Both the position numbers and the translations under genes were made by a program. The notes under the pieces are model-generated. The model searched no databases. It saw only the letters and a program-made list of their open reading frames with translations, and was not told the DNA's origin. A stretch of 36,266 nucleotides of DNA from Actinobacteria bacterium 13_1_20CM_4_69_9 (GTDB lineage Bacteria > Actinomycetota > Thermoleophilia > Gaiellales > Gaiellaceae), in assembly GCA_001920085.1 (NCBI GenBank), contig MNJC01000051.1:1-36266 (forward strand), written 5' to 3'. Numbering within the stretch: position 1 is the stretch's first letter; every line of letters begins with the position of its first letter. This document shows positions 18,044 through 26,227 of this stretch, piece by piece.

Positions 18044-18541
18044 ATGCTTTACGACTTCAAACTGGCACGAATGTACGCGAAAAGGCCGCTTTTCGTCGTT
18101 TTTCTGGCAGTTTTCGGCATCCTCGTCCCCGCCACCGCCGCCCAGGCCAGGGGGCTCACGAGGTCCGAGGCATCACTCCTCATCACGATGAACGGCGTCC
18201 GGCAGAGCAACGGCCTCCCGGCCCTTCGGATCGACTTCCACCTCGTCCGGGCCGCCCGAGCGCACTCGGCTGACATGATGCGCCGCCAGTACTTCGCCCA
18301 CGGCTCCGTCGCGGGCCGCGCGGTCGCCGCAGGGGCCCGCGGGCCCGTCTTCGGCGAGGACCTGGCGTGGGCGACGGGCATCACAGCCCAGTGGGTCGTC
18401 GATCGCTGGCTCGCGAGCCCGGCTCACCGCGCGGTCCTGCTGCGTCCGGGGTTCCGGCGCGTCGGCATCGGCTACGCATTCGGCACGTTCATCGGCCACG
18501 GCGGCGCGGGCGTCGTGACGGCCGACTTCGCGGGACGCTAG
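18044..18541 (+). CDS. Secreted CAP (SCP/PR-1) domain protein
   Basis: Signal peptide; EASLLITMNGVRQSNGLPALRIDFHLVRAARAHSADMMRRQYFAHGS...FGEDLAWATG...VDRWLASPAHRAVLLRPGFRRVGIGY. Confidence 0.9.
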   Translation: MLYDFKLARMYAKRPLFVVFLAVFGILVPATAAQARGLTRSEASLLITMNGVRQSNGLPALRIDFHLVRAARAHSADMMRRQYFAHGSVAGRAVAAGARGPVFGEDLAWATGITAQWVVDRWLASPAHRAVLLRPGFRRVGIGYAFGTFIGHGGAGVVTADFAGR

Positions 18542-18545
18542 GCCG

Positions 18546-18983
18546 CTACTCGGACTCCATCAGCGTCCGGAGCTCGGAGAGCTTCTCCGCGCGCAAATCG
18601 TCGCGCTCGCCTTGGTCGATCCGGTCGAGCAGACGTTGCACGAGCGGTGCGAGCTCGAGCGGGTTGAACGGCTTCGTGATGTAGTCGACGCCGCCGATGT
18701 CGAGCCCGCGCGCACGGTCACGGAACTCGGCGCGCGCAGTCAGGAAGATGATCGGGATGCCGCTCGTGTTGGCATCCTCGAGCAACTGCTGCGCGACATT
18801 CCACCCGTCGAGGCCGGGCATCATCACGTCGAGCAGGATCACGTCGGGACTTTCGTTCCGCGCCTTCTCGACGCCGGATGGTCCGTCGGCCGCCTCGATC
18901 ACGTCCATCCTCTCCGCCTCGAGGTTGACGCGGCAGAGGAGACGGATCGGCGCTTCGTCGTCGATTACGAGAACTTTGGTCAT
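18546..18983 (-). CDS. Response regulator receiver protein
   Basis: MTKVLVIDDEAPIRLLCRVNLEAERMDVIEAADG...DVILLDVMMPGLDGWNVAQQL...IIFLTARAEFRDRARGLDIGGVDYITKPFNPLELAPLVQRLL. Confidence 0.95.
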   Translation of the reverse strand: MTKVLVIDDEAPIRLLCRVNLEAERMDVIEAADGPSGVEKARNESPDVILLDVMMPGLDGWNVAQQLLEDANTSGIPIIFLTARAEFRDRARGLDIGGVDYITKPFNPLELAPLVQRLLDRIDQGERDDLRAEKLSELRTLMESE

Positions 18984-19022
18984 CCCGGCCTAGGCCGCCC
19001 CTATACCCGCTCCGGCGGCCAC

Positions 19023-22000
19023 CTAGTCGCGCGCAACGGGAAGCTCGAACGCGAAACTCGAGCCCTCGCCCTCCGTCGAGTCGACCCAGATGCGTCCGCC
19101 CATCGCGTTGACGAGCTCCTTCGCGATGAAAAGGCCGAGCCCTGTGCCGGCCGCGCCGTCACGCGCTGCGGACTCCGCTCGGTAGAACTTGCGGAAGATC
19201 CACTCGCGCTCGGCCGCGGGAATTCCCGTTCCCTCGTCGACGACGCGCACCTCGACGCGATCCGCGTTGCGGCGCGCCCCGACAGTCACCTTTCCACCCT
19301 CCGGCGAGTAGCGCAGCGCGTTCTCGACGAGGATGTTGAACACCTGCCGAACCTTCTCCGGATCCGCCTCGGCCGCCAGCGGCTCGTCGGGCAGGTCGAT
19401 CTCGAAGCGGTGCTCGTTCGCCCCTTCGACGGTCTCGACCACTTCGGACACGACGGAGCCGACGTCGATGCGCCCGAGCTCGACCTGCAGGTCGCCCGTG
19501 TCCAGCCGCGCGACGTTCAGCAGCTGATCGACGATGCCCGTCAGCCGCTCGGACTCCGAGGCGATGTAGCCGAGGAACGTGCGGCGCTCCTCCTCGCCGA
19601 ACGGGACGTCCTGTCGCAGCAGCGTTTCCGCGAAGCCGTAGATCGACGTCAGCGGCGTGCGCAACTCGTGCGAGACCGCCGCGACGAAGTCCGACTTCAC
19701 CTGCTCGACCATGCGGTCCCCCGAGATGTCGCGGAACGCGAAGATGCGTCCGGCGACTGCTCCCAGCGGGTCGCGCATGACCGCCTCGCTCAGCGAGAGC
19801 CACACCTCTTCGCCGCCGCGAAGGATCGAGACGAGGCGCTGTCCGCCCGGCGCCGCGTCGCCTGACTCGAGGTCGCGCTGCAGGACCTGCGTGGTCGTGT
19901 GCCCGATCGCTTCCGCCTGCGGGACGCCGGTGATCTGCTCCGCCGCTGCATTCCACAGCACCACGCTGCCGTCGCGGTCGACGGCGACGATGCCGTCGGC
20001 GATGTTGGCGAGGATCGCCACGCTGCGCTCCTTCTCGAGCGAGACACGCGAGTAGAGCTCGGCGTTGGCCAGCGCAGCCGAGGTATTGCCCGCCAGCGCT
20101 TGAAGCGCCTCGATCTCCTCCGTGCGCCATGAGCGCGGGCGACGCGCATAGACCGCGAGAACGCCCGCGGGCGCTCCCTCCGGGCCGAAGAGCGGCACGC
20201 CGAGATAGGCGCTGTAACCCGCTTCGACGAGGATGTCCGCACCCGCGAGGTGCCCGTCGGCCGCCGCGTTCTCGACGGCGACAGGTGCACGGGACTGGAA
20301 CACGTCGCCGGAGAGAAGCGCCGTCGAGCTCACACGAGCCCCGACAGCCTCGTCCGTTCCCTCGCCGACCGCGGCGCCGACGACGAGCTCGTCATCTTCG
20401 AGCGTCAGCACGGCGCACGCGTCGGCGCCGACCAGCGCCGGCGCCTGCTGTACGACCTCGTCGAGGACTGCAGCCGGGTCGAGCTCCGTCGCGAGCACGG
20501 AGCCGGTGCGGGCGAGCTGCTGCGAAAGCGCCCGGGCGGTGCGCTCGGCCTCGAACAGCTCGCTCCGCTCGAGCGCGCCGCGCGCCGCCTCCCCGAGGTG
20601 CCGCGCGACGTCGAGATCCTCGTCCGTGAGCGTGCGCTCATCCGAGAAGAACACGAGCGCGAGGCCGTTACGGCCGGCGCGTGGGCTGGCAACCGGAACG
20701 GCCAGCAGCGCACGGAGACCGGCCTCGTACACGTGCGTGCGCCAGCGCGCGTCGAAGCGGTCATCACCGGCCAGCTTCGGAGAAGCCAGGGTGCGCCCCT
20801 CGGCGGGAACTCCGTCGGCGATCAGCGGGACGAGCTGCTCGGGCAGGCGCACGGATGCAGCCAGCTCGAGCTCGGTGCCACGCGGCATGAGCACGGCTGC
20901 CGCGTCGCCGCCGAATGCGTCACACGCGGCCTGCGCGAGCGCGTCGAGCGTCGCCGACAGCGAAAGGGGCTGGCCCAGCATCGCTGCGATCCGGAAGAAG
21001 GCGGATTGCTGCGCAATCCGTCTCTCGTTGTCGCGAAGCAGCCGCGCCACGTGGATCCCGAGCCCGATCTCGCGAGCGACGGCCTCGGTCAGGGACACGT
21101 CCCCGGGCGTCCAGGGGCCCGGCTCGAAGCGGTGCAGCGCGACGACTCCGATCAGCTCCTCGAAGACGACGATCGGGACGGCGAGGAGGGCGCGCGACCC
21201 GAGCTCCAGCAACGCGTCGGTCCCGCCGACGCCCGCGAGCTCGGGCGCGTGCTGGACGTCCTCGATCGCGACCGTTTCGCGCCGGCGCACGGCGAGGTTC
21301 GAGGCCGCCAGCCGCCTCCCCGTCTCGATCGGCGAAAGCCCGGGTGCGTGCCATTGCGCAGCGATCGGGATCGAGTCCTCGGTGTCGCCGAGCCGGATGA
21401 AGCAGCGGTCGACCTTGAGCGCCGCGCCGGTCTCCTCGACGGCGACGCGCAGCAACTCGTCCACGTCGAGCTCCGAGCGCACGCGGGAGGAGATGCGCGC
21501 GACGAAGCGCTCCCGCTCCAGGGCGTCCTTGAGCGCGGCCGTCGAGCGCGTGCGGTCGAGGGCGAGCGCGGCCTCGCCGGCGACCGTGCGCAGCAGCGTC
21601 AGCTCCTCGCTCGAGAATGCCCGCAGCTCGGAAGTCGTCCCGACTACGAGCACGCCGATCACGCGCTCGTTCGCGAGGAGCGGCACGAAGGCGGCGCTCC
21701 TCGCACCCGTCGCCTGCGCAAGCCGCGGGCTGACGATCTTGGACGACCGGACGTCGTAGACGGCGAACGGCGCCGCCTCGAAGACGGCCGTCGAGACGCC
21801 GGACGACTCGTTGTCGAGGTCGACGGTGATCTCCCCGAACCAGGCGAGCTCGCGTCCGTCGTCCCGGCCGAGGAGACCCGAGGCGAGCCGGCGCTCGTCG
21901 TCCACGAGGTAGAGCAGCGACAGCTCGACGTCGACGAGCGGCTCGACCCGCTCGAGCAGCTCTCGGGCGATCGTCGCCATGTCGTCGGAGCCGCCGAACG

Positions 22001-22139
22001 CAGTCGCGATCGCCGAGAGGGACTCGAGCTGCGGCTCGCTGACCGCCGAGGCAGTCCGGCGCCGCAGCGCCCACAGGCCGAGACAGGCCAGTCCGACCCC
22101 GATGACGATCGCCGCAATATCGAGCCCGATCCGAAGCAC
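19023..22139 (-). CDS. Multi-GAF/PAS sensor histidine kinase
   Basis: N-terminal TM, repeated GAF-like domains, PAS (ILANIADGIVAVDRDGSVVLWNAAAEQITG), HisKA (FVAAVSHELRTPLTSIYGFAETLL), HATPase (GTGLGLFIAKELVNAMGG); GTG start at 22139. Confidence 0.93.
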   Translation of the reverse strand: MLRIGLDIAAIVIGVGLACLGLWALRRRTASAVSEPQLESLSAIATAFGGSDDMATIARELLERVEPLVDVELSLLYLVDDERRLASGLLGRDDGRELAWFGEITVDLDNESSGVSTAVFEAAPFAVYDVRSSKIVSPRLAQATGARSAAFVPLLANERVIGVLVVGTTSELRAFSSEELTLLRTVAGEAALALDRTRSTAALKDALERERFVARISSRVRSELDVDELLRVAVEETGAALKVDRCFIRLGDTEDSIPIAAQWHAPGLSPIETGRRLAASNLAVRRRETVAIEDVQHAPELAGVGGTDALLELGSRALLAVPIVVFEELIGVVALHRFEPGPWTPGDVSLTEAVAREIGLGIHVARLLRDNERRIAQQSAFFRIAAMLGQPLSLSATLDALAQAACDAFGGDAAAVLMPRGTELELAASVRLPEQLVPLIADGVPAEGRTLASPKLAGDDRFDARWRTHVYEAGLRALLAVPVASPRAGRNGLALVFFSDERTLTDEDLDVARHLGEAARGALERSELFEAERTARALSQQLARTGSVLATELDPAAVLDEVVQQAPALVGADACAVLTLEDDELVVGAAVGEGTDEAVGARVSSTALLSGDVFQSRAPVAVENAAADGHLAGADILVEAGYSAYLGVPLFGPEGAPAGVLAVYARRPRSWRTEEIEALQALAGNTSAALANAELYSRVSLEKERSVAILANIADGIVAVDRDGSVVLWNAAAEQITGVPQAEAIGHTTTQVLQRDLESGDAAPGGQRLVSILRGGEEVWLSLSEAVMRDPLGAVAGRIFAFRDISGDRMVEQVKSDFVAAVSHELRTPLTSIYGFAETLLRQDVPFGEEERRTFLGYIASESERLTGIVDQLLNVARLDTGDLQVELGRIDVGSVVSEVVETVEGANEHRFEIDLPDEPLAAEADPEKVRQVFNILVENALRYSPEGGKVTVGARRNADRVEVRVVDEGTGIPAAEREWIFRKFYRAESAARDGAAGTGLGLFIAKELVNAMGGRIWVDSTEGEGSSFAFELPVARD

Positions 22140-22323
22140 GCGTGGTTGCTCCCGGGTTAGGTGTGACTGGGCGTAACGAATTGTAGGGAGCGCCGGTGCC
22201 GGTTCCAAAGATGGGCCGTTCGGCCTATTGGAAAGGGAACCCCGACTCGCTAGCCTCAACCCACTGGGCGATGCGAACCGCGGTGCGTTCCTGGCCTTGC
22301 ATTCCGCGGTGAGCACTAGGACG

Positions 22324-22360
22324 AGGCTCGTCACCACCGACCCCCCCGAGTGGCGAGCCT
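22324..22360 (+). promoter_or_regulatory. Stable leader hairpin upstream of ispH (terminator/attenuator-like)
   Basis: aggctcgtcac (22324-22334) pairs with gtggcgagcct (22350-22360), 11 bp with one G-U, followed by cttcctgttt. Confidence 0.4.
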
Positions 22361-22410
22361 CTTCCTGTTTCTAACGGTTGACCGCGCGGCCGATCAGGGC
22401 CGTTGCTACC

Positions 22411-23370
22411 GTGGCTCACGGTTTGGTTTCGCGAGTCCTGCTCGCATCACCTCGGGGATACTGCGCTGGGGTCGAACGCGCCGTGGAGACGGTCGAGCGC
22501 GCCCTTTCCGTGTACGGAGCGCCCGTCTACGTGCGCAAGCAGATCGTCCACAACGCCCATGTCGTGCGCGAGCTGGAGGCGCTCGGAGCGGTCTTCGTCG
22601 AGTCGGAGACGGACGTTCCCGCCGGGGCGACGCTCGTCCTGTCGGCGCACGGCGTCGCGCCCTCGGTCTATTCGCGCGCCGCCGAGCGTCGGCTGCACAC
22701 GATCGATGCGACGTGCCCGCTGGTCACGAAGGTGCACGTGCAGGCGCGGCGCTACGCCGCCGACGGCCACCGCATCGTCCTGATCGGACACGCCGGTCAC
22801 GAGGAAGTGATCGGGACGATGGGCGAGGCGCCCGACGTCACCGTCCTGGTCGAGAGCGTCGACGACGCCGAGTCGCTCGAACTGCCCGACGGCGCGCCGG
22901 TTGCCTACATCACGCAGACGACCCTGTCCGTCGACGAGACGGCGGAGATCATCGACGTGCTCAAGCGCCGCTTCCCGCACATCCGCGGGCCGCAGCGCGA
23001 GGACATCTGCTACGCGACGTCCAACCGGCAGTGGGCGGTCAAGGAGCTGCTCGCGGAGGTCGACCTTCTGCTCGTGATCGGTTCGCGCAACTCGTCCAAC
23101 TCCAACCGCCTTGTCGAGGTCGCCCGCGGTTCGAGAGTGCCGGCGCACCTGATCGACGACGAGACCGAGATCGACGAGGGCTGGTTCGACGGCGCCGAGA
23201 CGGTGGGCGTGACATCGGGCGCGTCGGCGCCCGAGCGTCTCGTCGAGCGCGTGTGCGACTGGTTCCGCGCCTACGGCGTCAGCGACATTCGCCCGTACGC
23301 GAGCGTGTACGAGGACGTCGTCTTCCGGCTGCCCGTCGAGCTACGTCGAGCAGAGACGCCTGCGGCCTGA
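22411..23370 (+). CDS. ispH: 4-hydroxy-3-methylbut-2-enyl diphosphate reductase (exact start uncertain; track start 22378)
   Basis: VLLASPRGYCAGVERAVETVERAL...VLSAHGVAPSVYSRAAERRLHTIDATCPLVTKVHVQARRYAADGH...GHEEVIGTMGEAP...ICYATSNRQWAVKEL...SRNSSNSNRLVEVA...GVTSGASAPE. Confidence 0.97.
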   Translation: MAHGLVSRVLLASPRGYCAGVERAVETVERALSVYGAPVYVRKQIVHNAHVVRELEALGAVFVESETDVPAGATLVLSAHGVAPSVYSRAAERRLHTIDATCPLVTKVHVQARRYAADGHRIVLIGHAGHEEVIGTMGEAPDVTVLVESVDDAESLELPDGAPVAYITQTTLSVDETAEIIDVLKRRFPHIRGPQREDICYATSNRQWAVKELLAEVDLLLVIGSRNSSNSNRLVEVARGSRVPAHLIDDETEIDEGWFDGAETVGVTSGASAPERLVERVCDWFRAYGVSDIRPYASVYEDVVFRLPVELRRAETPAA

Positions 23371-23632
23371 CCGGCCGTAGGAAGCGCGCGACGCGTCCCG
23401 CCTCGCGCTCGTCGAGCGACACTGCCCCTTCGGCCATGCCGCTCTCGTTCCACACGCTGAACCGGATGTGCGGGTCCTCGGTCAGGTAGCGCGTGATGCG
23501 AAGCGCCTTGCCCGCGTCGCGCGGGTGCGGCGAGAAGAACTCCACGATCTTCCTGCGCTGCGGCTGGGCGCACCAAGGACAGAAGCGGAACCGCTCCTCC
23601 AGCTCCCCGCCACAGCGCACGCACTGCGCCAT
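23279..23632 (-). CDS. Small zinc-ribbon protein
   Basis: MAQCVRCGGELEERFRFCPWCAQPQRRKIVEFFSPHPRD...; CxxC..CxxC; 3' end overlaps the ispH 3' end. Confidence 0.7.
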   Translation of the reverse strand: MAQCVRCGGELEERFRFCPWCAQPQRRKIVEFFSPHPRDAGKALRITRYLTEDPHIRFSVWNESGMAEGAVSLDEREAGRVARFLRPVRPQASLLDVARRAAGRRRPRTRSRTGECR

Positions 23633-23662
23633 CTCGGCTGAAGCATTCCATAGCATCGCCGG

Positions 23663-24760
23663 GTGCGCGAGGCGCCGGAACGGATTCAGCGGCTGCCGGA
23701 GCAGTACTTCACTGCGCTGCTCGCACGGGTTGCGGCGGCGGCGGCGGCAGACGGCGAGCCGCTCGTCGACCTTGGACGAGGCAACCCCGAGGTCGGGCCG
23801 CCTCCGCACGTCGTCGAGGCGCTCGCCGAGTCGGCCGCCCGCCCCGACGTGCACGGGTACGCCCCGTTTGCCGGCCTCCCGGCGCTCAAGGAGGCAATCG
23901 CCGCCCGCTACGCCGACGTCTACGGCGTGGAGCTCGATCCGACCCGCGAGGTCGCGGTCCTGCCCGGGACGAAGACAGGCCTGATGGAGTTCGCGCTGTG
24001 CGCGGTCGAGCGCGGCGGCACGATCGTCCTGCCCGATCCCGGCTATCCCGACTACTTCTCGGCGGTCGCGCTCGCCGGCGCCGCGGTCGCCTCGTTCTCC
24101 GGCTTCGACATGCCCGGCGACGGGATGTACCTCAACTTCCCGACGAACCCGACCGCGTCGGCGGCCGCCGACGGCGTCTTCGACGAGGCGGTCGAGTGGG
24201 CGCGCCGGAACGCGGCGTGGGTCATGCACGACTTCGCCTACGGCGATCTCGTCTTCGACGGGCGCAGGCCGCGGAGCTTCCTGGCGGCCGACGGCTCACG
24301 CGATGTCGGCATCGAGCTCTTCAGCATGTCGAAGTCGTACGGGATGGCAGGGTGGCGGCTCGGGTTCGCGCTCGGGAACGCGGAGCTCGTCCGCCGCATC
24401 GAGACGCTGCAAGATCACGCGTTCGCGGGCATCTTCCGGCCCGTGCAGGAAGCCGGAATCGCAGCGCTCACCGGCCCGCAGACCTCCGTCGAGGAACGCC
24501 GTGCGACGTACGAGCGGCGACGCGACTGTGCGCTCGAAGCGCTGCCCGGGCTCGAGACCCGCTCGGAAGGGACCTTCTTCGTCTGGTTCCGGCTTCCGGA
24601 CGGCGTCACGGTCGAGCGGATCCTCGCCGAGCAGCGTGTTGCGCTCGCGCCCGGCGAAGGCTTCGGCGCGCGCGGCGCCGGCTGGGCCCGGCTGTCGCTC
24701 GCGGTCGGCGACGAGACCCTCGAGCGCGGGCTCGAACGCCTACGGGGCGCGTTCCACTAG
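23663..24760 (+). CDS. PLP-dependent aminotransferase, class I/II
   Basis: LVDLGRGNPEVGPPPHVVEAL...GYAPFAGLPALKEAIAARYADVYGVELDP...ELFSMSKSYGMAGWRLGFALGN (SxSKxxxxxGxRxG PLP-lysine motif). Confidence 0.95.
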   Translation: MREAPERIQRLPEQYFTALLARVAAAAAADGEPLVDLGRGNPEVGPPPHVVEALAESAARPDVHGYAPFAGLPALKEAIAARYADVYGVELDPTREVAVLPGTKTGLMEFALCAVERGGTIVLPDPGYPDYFSAVALAGAAVASFSGFDMPGDGMYLNFPTNPTASAAADGVFDEAVEWARRNAAWVMHDFAYGDLVFDGRRPRSFLAADGSRDVGIELFSMSKSYGMAGWRLGFALGNAELVRRIETLQDHAFAGIFRPVQEAGIAALTGPQTSVEERRATYERRRDCALEALPGLETRSEGTFFVWFRLPDGVTVERILAEQRVALAPGEGFGARGAGWARLSLAVGDETLERGLERLRGAFH

Positions 24761-26188
24761 CGCCTGCAGCTCGGCGCGGTGGCCGCGGATCGCGGCGGCG
24801 GCGCGTGAACGCGAGAGGTTCCACGAACGCCAGTCGCCGCCGGCGTCGACGCGGTGGAGCAACGCTCGAGCGAGCACGGCGCGCTGCGGCGGAGGCAGCG
24901 AGCGAATCCGGGTGACGAGAGTCGGCACCGCGTCGTCGCTGAGGTTCGCGAGGTACGACACGTCCACGGCCGGTCGCGTGACGTTCGTTCGCGCGATCGT
25001 CGCGTCTGGATTCACGAAGTTCAGGACGAAGGTCGCGGCGAAGCCGGCGACGAGGGCGCCCACCGCGAACGCGTGGCGCCTCCCGCGCAGAACCGTCAGC
25101 GCGAACCACGCCGACACCACGGCGAGCCAGAGAATCACGCCAGTCGCGTACAGCCGTAGCTCCGTCAGGCCGAAGTGCTCGACGTACAGGCGCATCCGCT
25201 GAAGTGCGGACGCGATGACGATTCCGAGCAGGACGAGCAGGGCTGCCGCCAACCACCGGAACGCACGCCGCCCGCGACCGGCGAGCGCCCAGTCGGCGAG
25301 CAGCAGGACGGACAGCGTCAGCCCGGCGACCGCGACCAGTTCGAAGAAGCCGTGGCGGGCGTACTCGGCATACGTCAGGTGCGCCCGGGACTGGACGAGC
25401 GCGCTGCCGCCGAACAGGTAGCGGAACTGCACGGCGACGAACGCCAGGAACAGCAGGTCGAGGAACGCGAGCGCGACGCAGATCTCGAGCGGCCCGACGA
25501 CGCGGCGGGGGCGCGCGAACGGCACCTGCTCCGACCGTTCTCGGACGGAAAGGAGGTCGCGCAGCAGCCCGCCCGCAAGCCACGCCCACACGGCGACGAT
25601 CAGTATCCGCTCGCCCGCGCTCGCGTCGATCGCCGGCACTGCCGACGAGAGGAGGCTCTTGAAGACAGCATCCGCGGCTGCGAAGAGACCGCCGAAGAGC
25701 AGCAGCAGGGGCACGCCGAGCGCGACTCCGCGCGCGAGGGCCGTCACCCTCTCCGACCGCGCGCGCCCGGCGAGCTCCGCCCACCGGATGTCGGCCATCA
25801 GCAGCGAGAGCGAACCGACCGCCGTCGACCTGGCGGCGCCGACGAAGCCCTCGCCGAACTCGGTCAGCGTGGCGGTGCGGATATTGCGCAGGGCCCCGAC
25901 GCTGACGGCCGCTGCGATTGCGAGCAGATTCGCCGCGACGAGCAGCGGCGAGTCGTGCCACACGAGGAGCGCGGCGAACAGCACGAGCGGTGCGACCATG
26001 AAGCGCCTTCCCTGGTGCAGCGGGACGCGCCCCGCGCGCAAGAGCACGGCGAGCGCGACCGTGAACGCGAGCGCCCACAGCGGCACGTTCAGTCCGAGCG
26101 GCTGCCCCTGGAAGAGGGCGTCCCCGAGAACGCCGAGGCCAAGGGCTGTCGCTGCCAGCGCGATCCCGAGCCTCGTCCGACGACTCAT
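24740..26188 (-). CDS. DUF4153/DUF4173-like polytopic membrane protein
   Basis: ~10 TM segments; LTYAEYARHGFFELVAVAGLTLSVLLLADW and VSYLANLSDDAVPTLV characteristic of DUF4173 proteins. Confidence 0.85.
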   Translation of the reverse strand: MSRRTRLGIALAATALGLGVLGDALFQGQPLGLNVPLWALAFTVALAVLLRAGRVPLHQGRRFMVAPLVLFAALLVWHDSPLLVAANLLAIAAAVSVGALRNIRTATLTEFGEGFVGAARSTAVGSLSLLMADIRWAELAGRARSERVTALARGVALGVPLLLLFGGLFAAADAVFKSLLSSAVPAIDASAGERILIVAVWAWLAGGLLRDLLSVRERSEQVPFARPRRVVGPLEICVALAFLDLLFLAFVAVQFRYLFGGSALVQSRAHLTYAEYARHGFFELVAVAGLTLSVLLLADWALAGRGRRAFRWLAAALLVLLGIVIASALQRMRLYVEHFGLTELRLYATGVILWLAVVSAWFALTVLRGRRHAFAVGALVAGFAATFVLNFVNPDATIARTNVTRPAVDVSYLANLSDDAVPTLVTRIRSLPPPQRAVLARALLHRVDAGGDWRSWNLSRSRAAAAIRGHRAELQALVERAP

Positions 26189-26227
26189 GGGCGCTTATTC
26201 AACCATGCACGAGGCTATGAGCAACGC

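Noticed and set aside
18612-22160. Long + strand ORFs (18612-19865, 20233-21759, 20250-22160) antisense to kinase and regulator
   Set aside because: Shadow frames of the minus-strand response regulator and GAF/PAS histidine kinase
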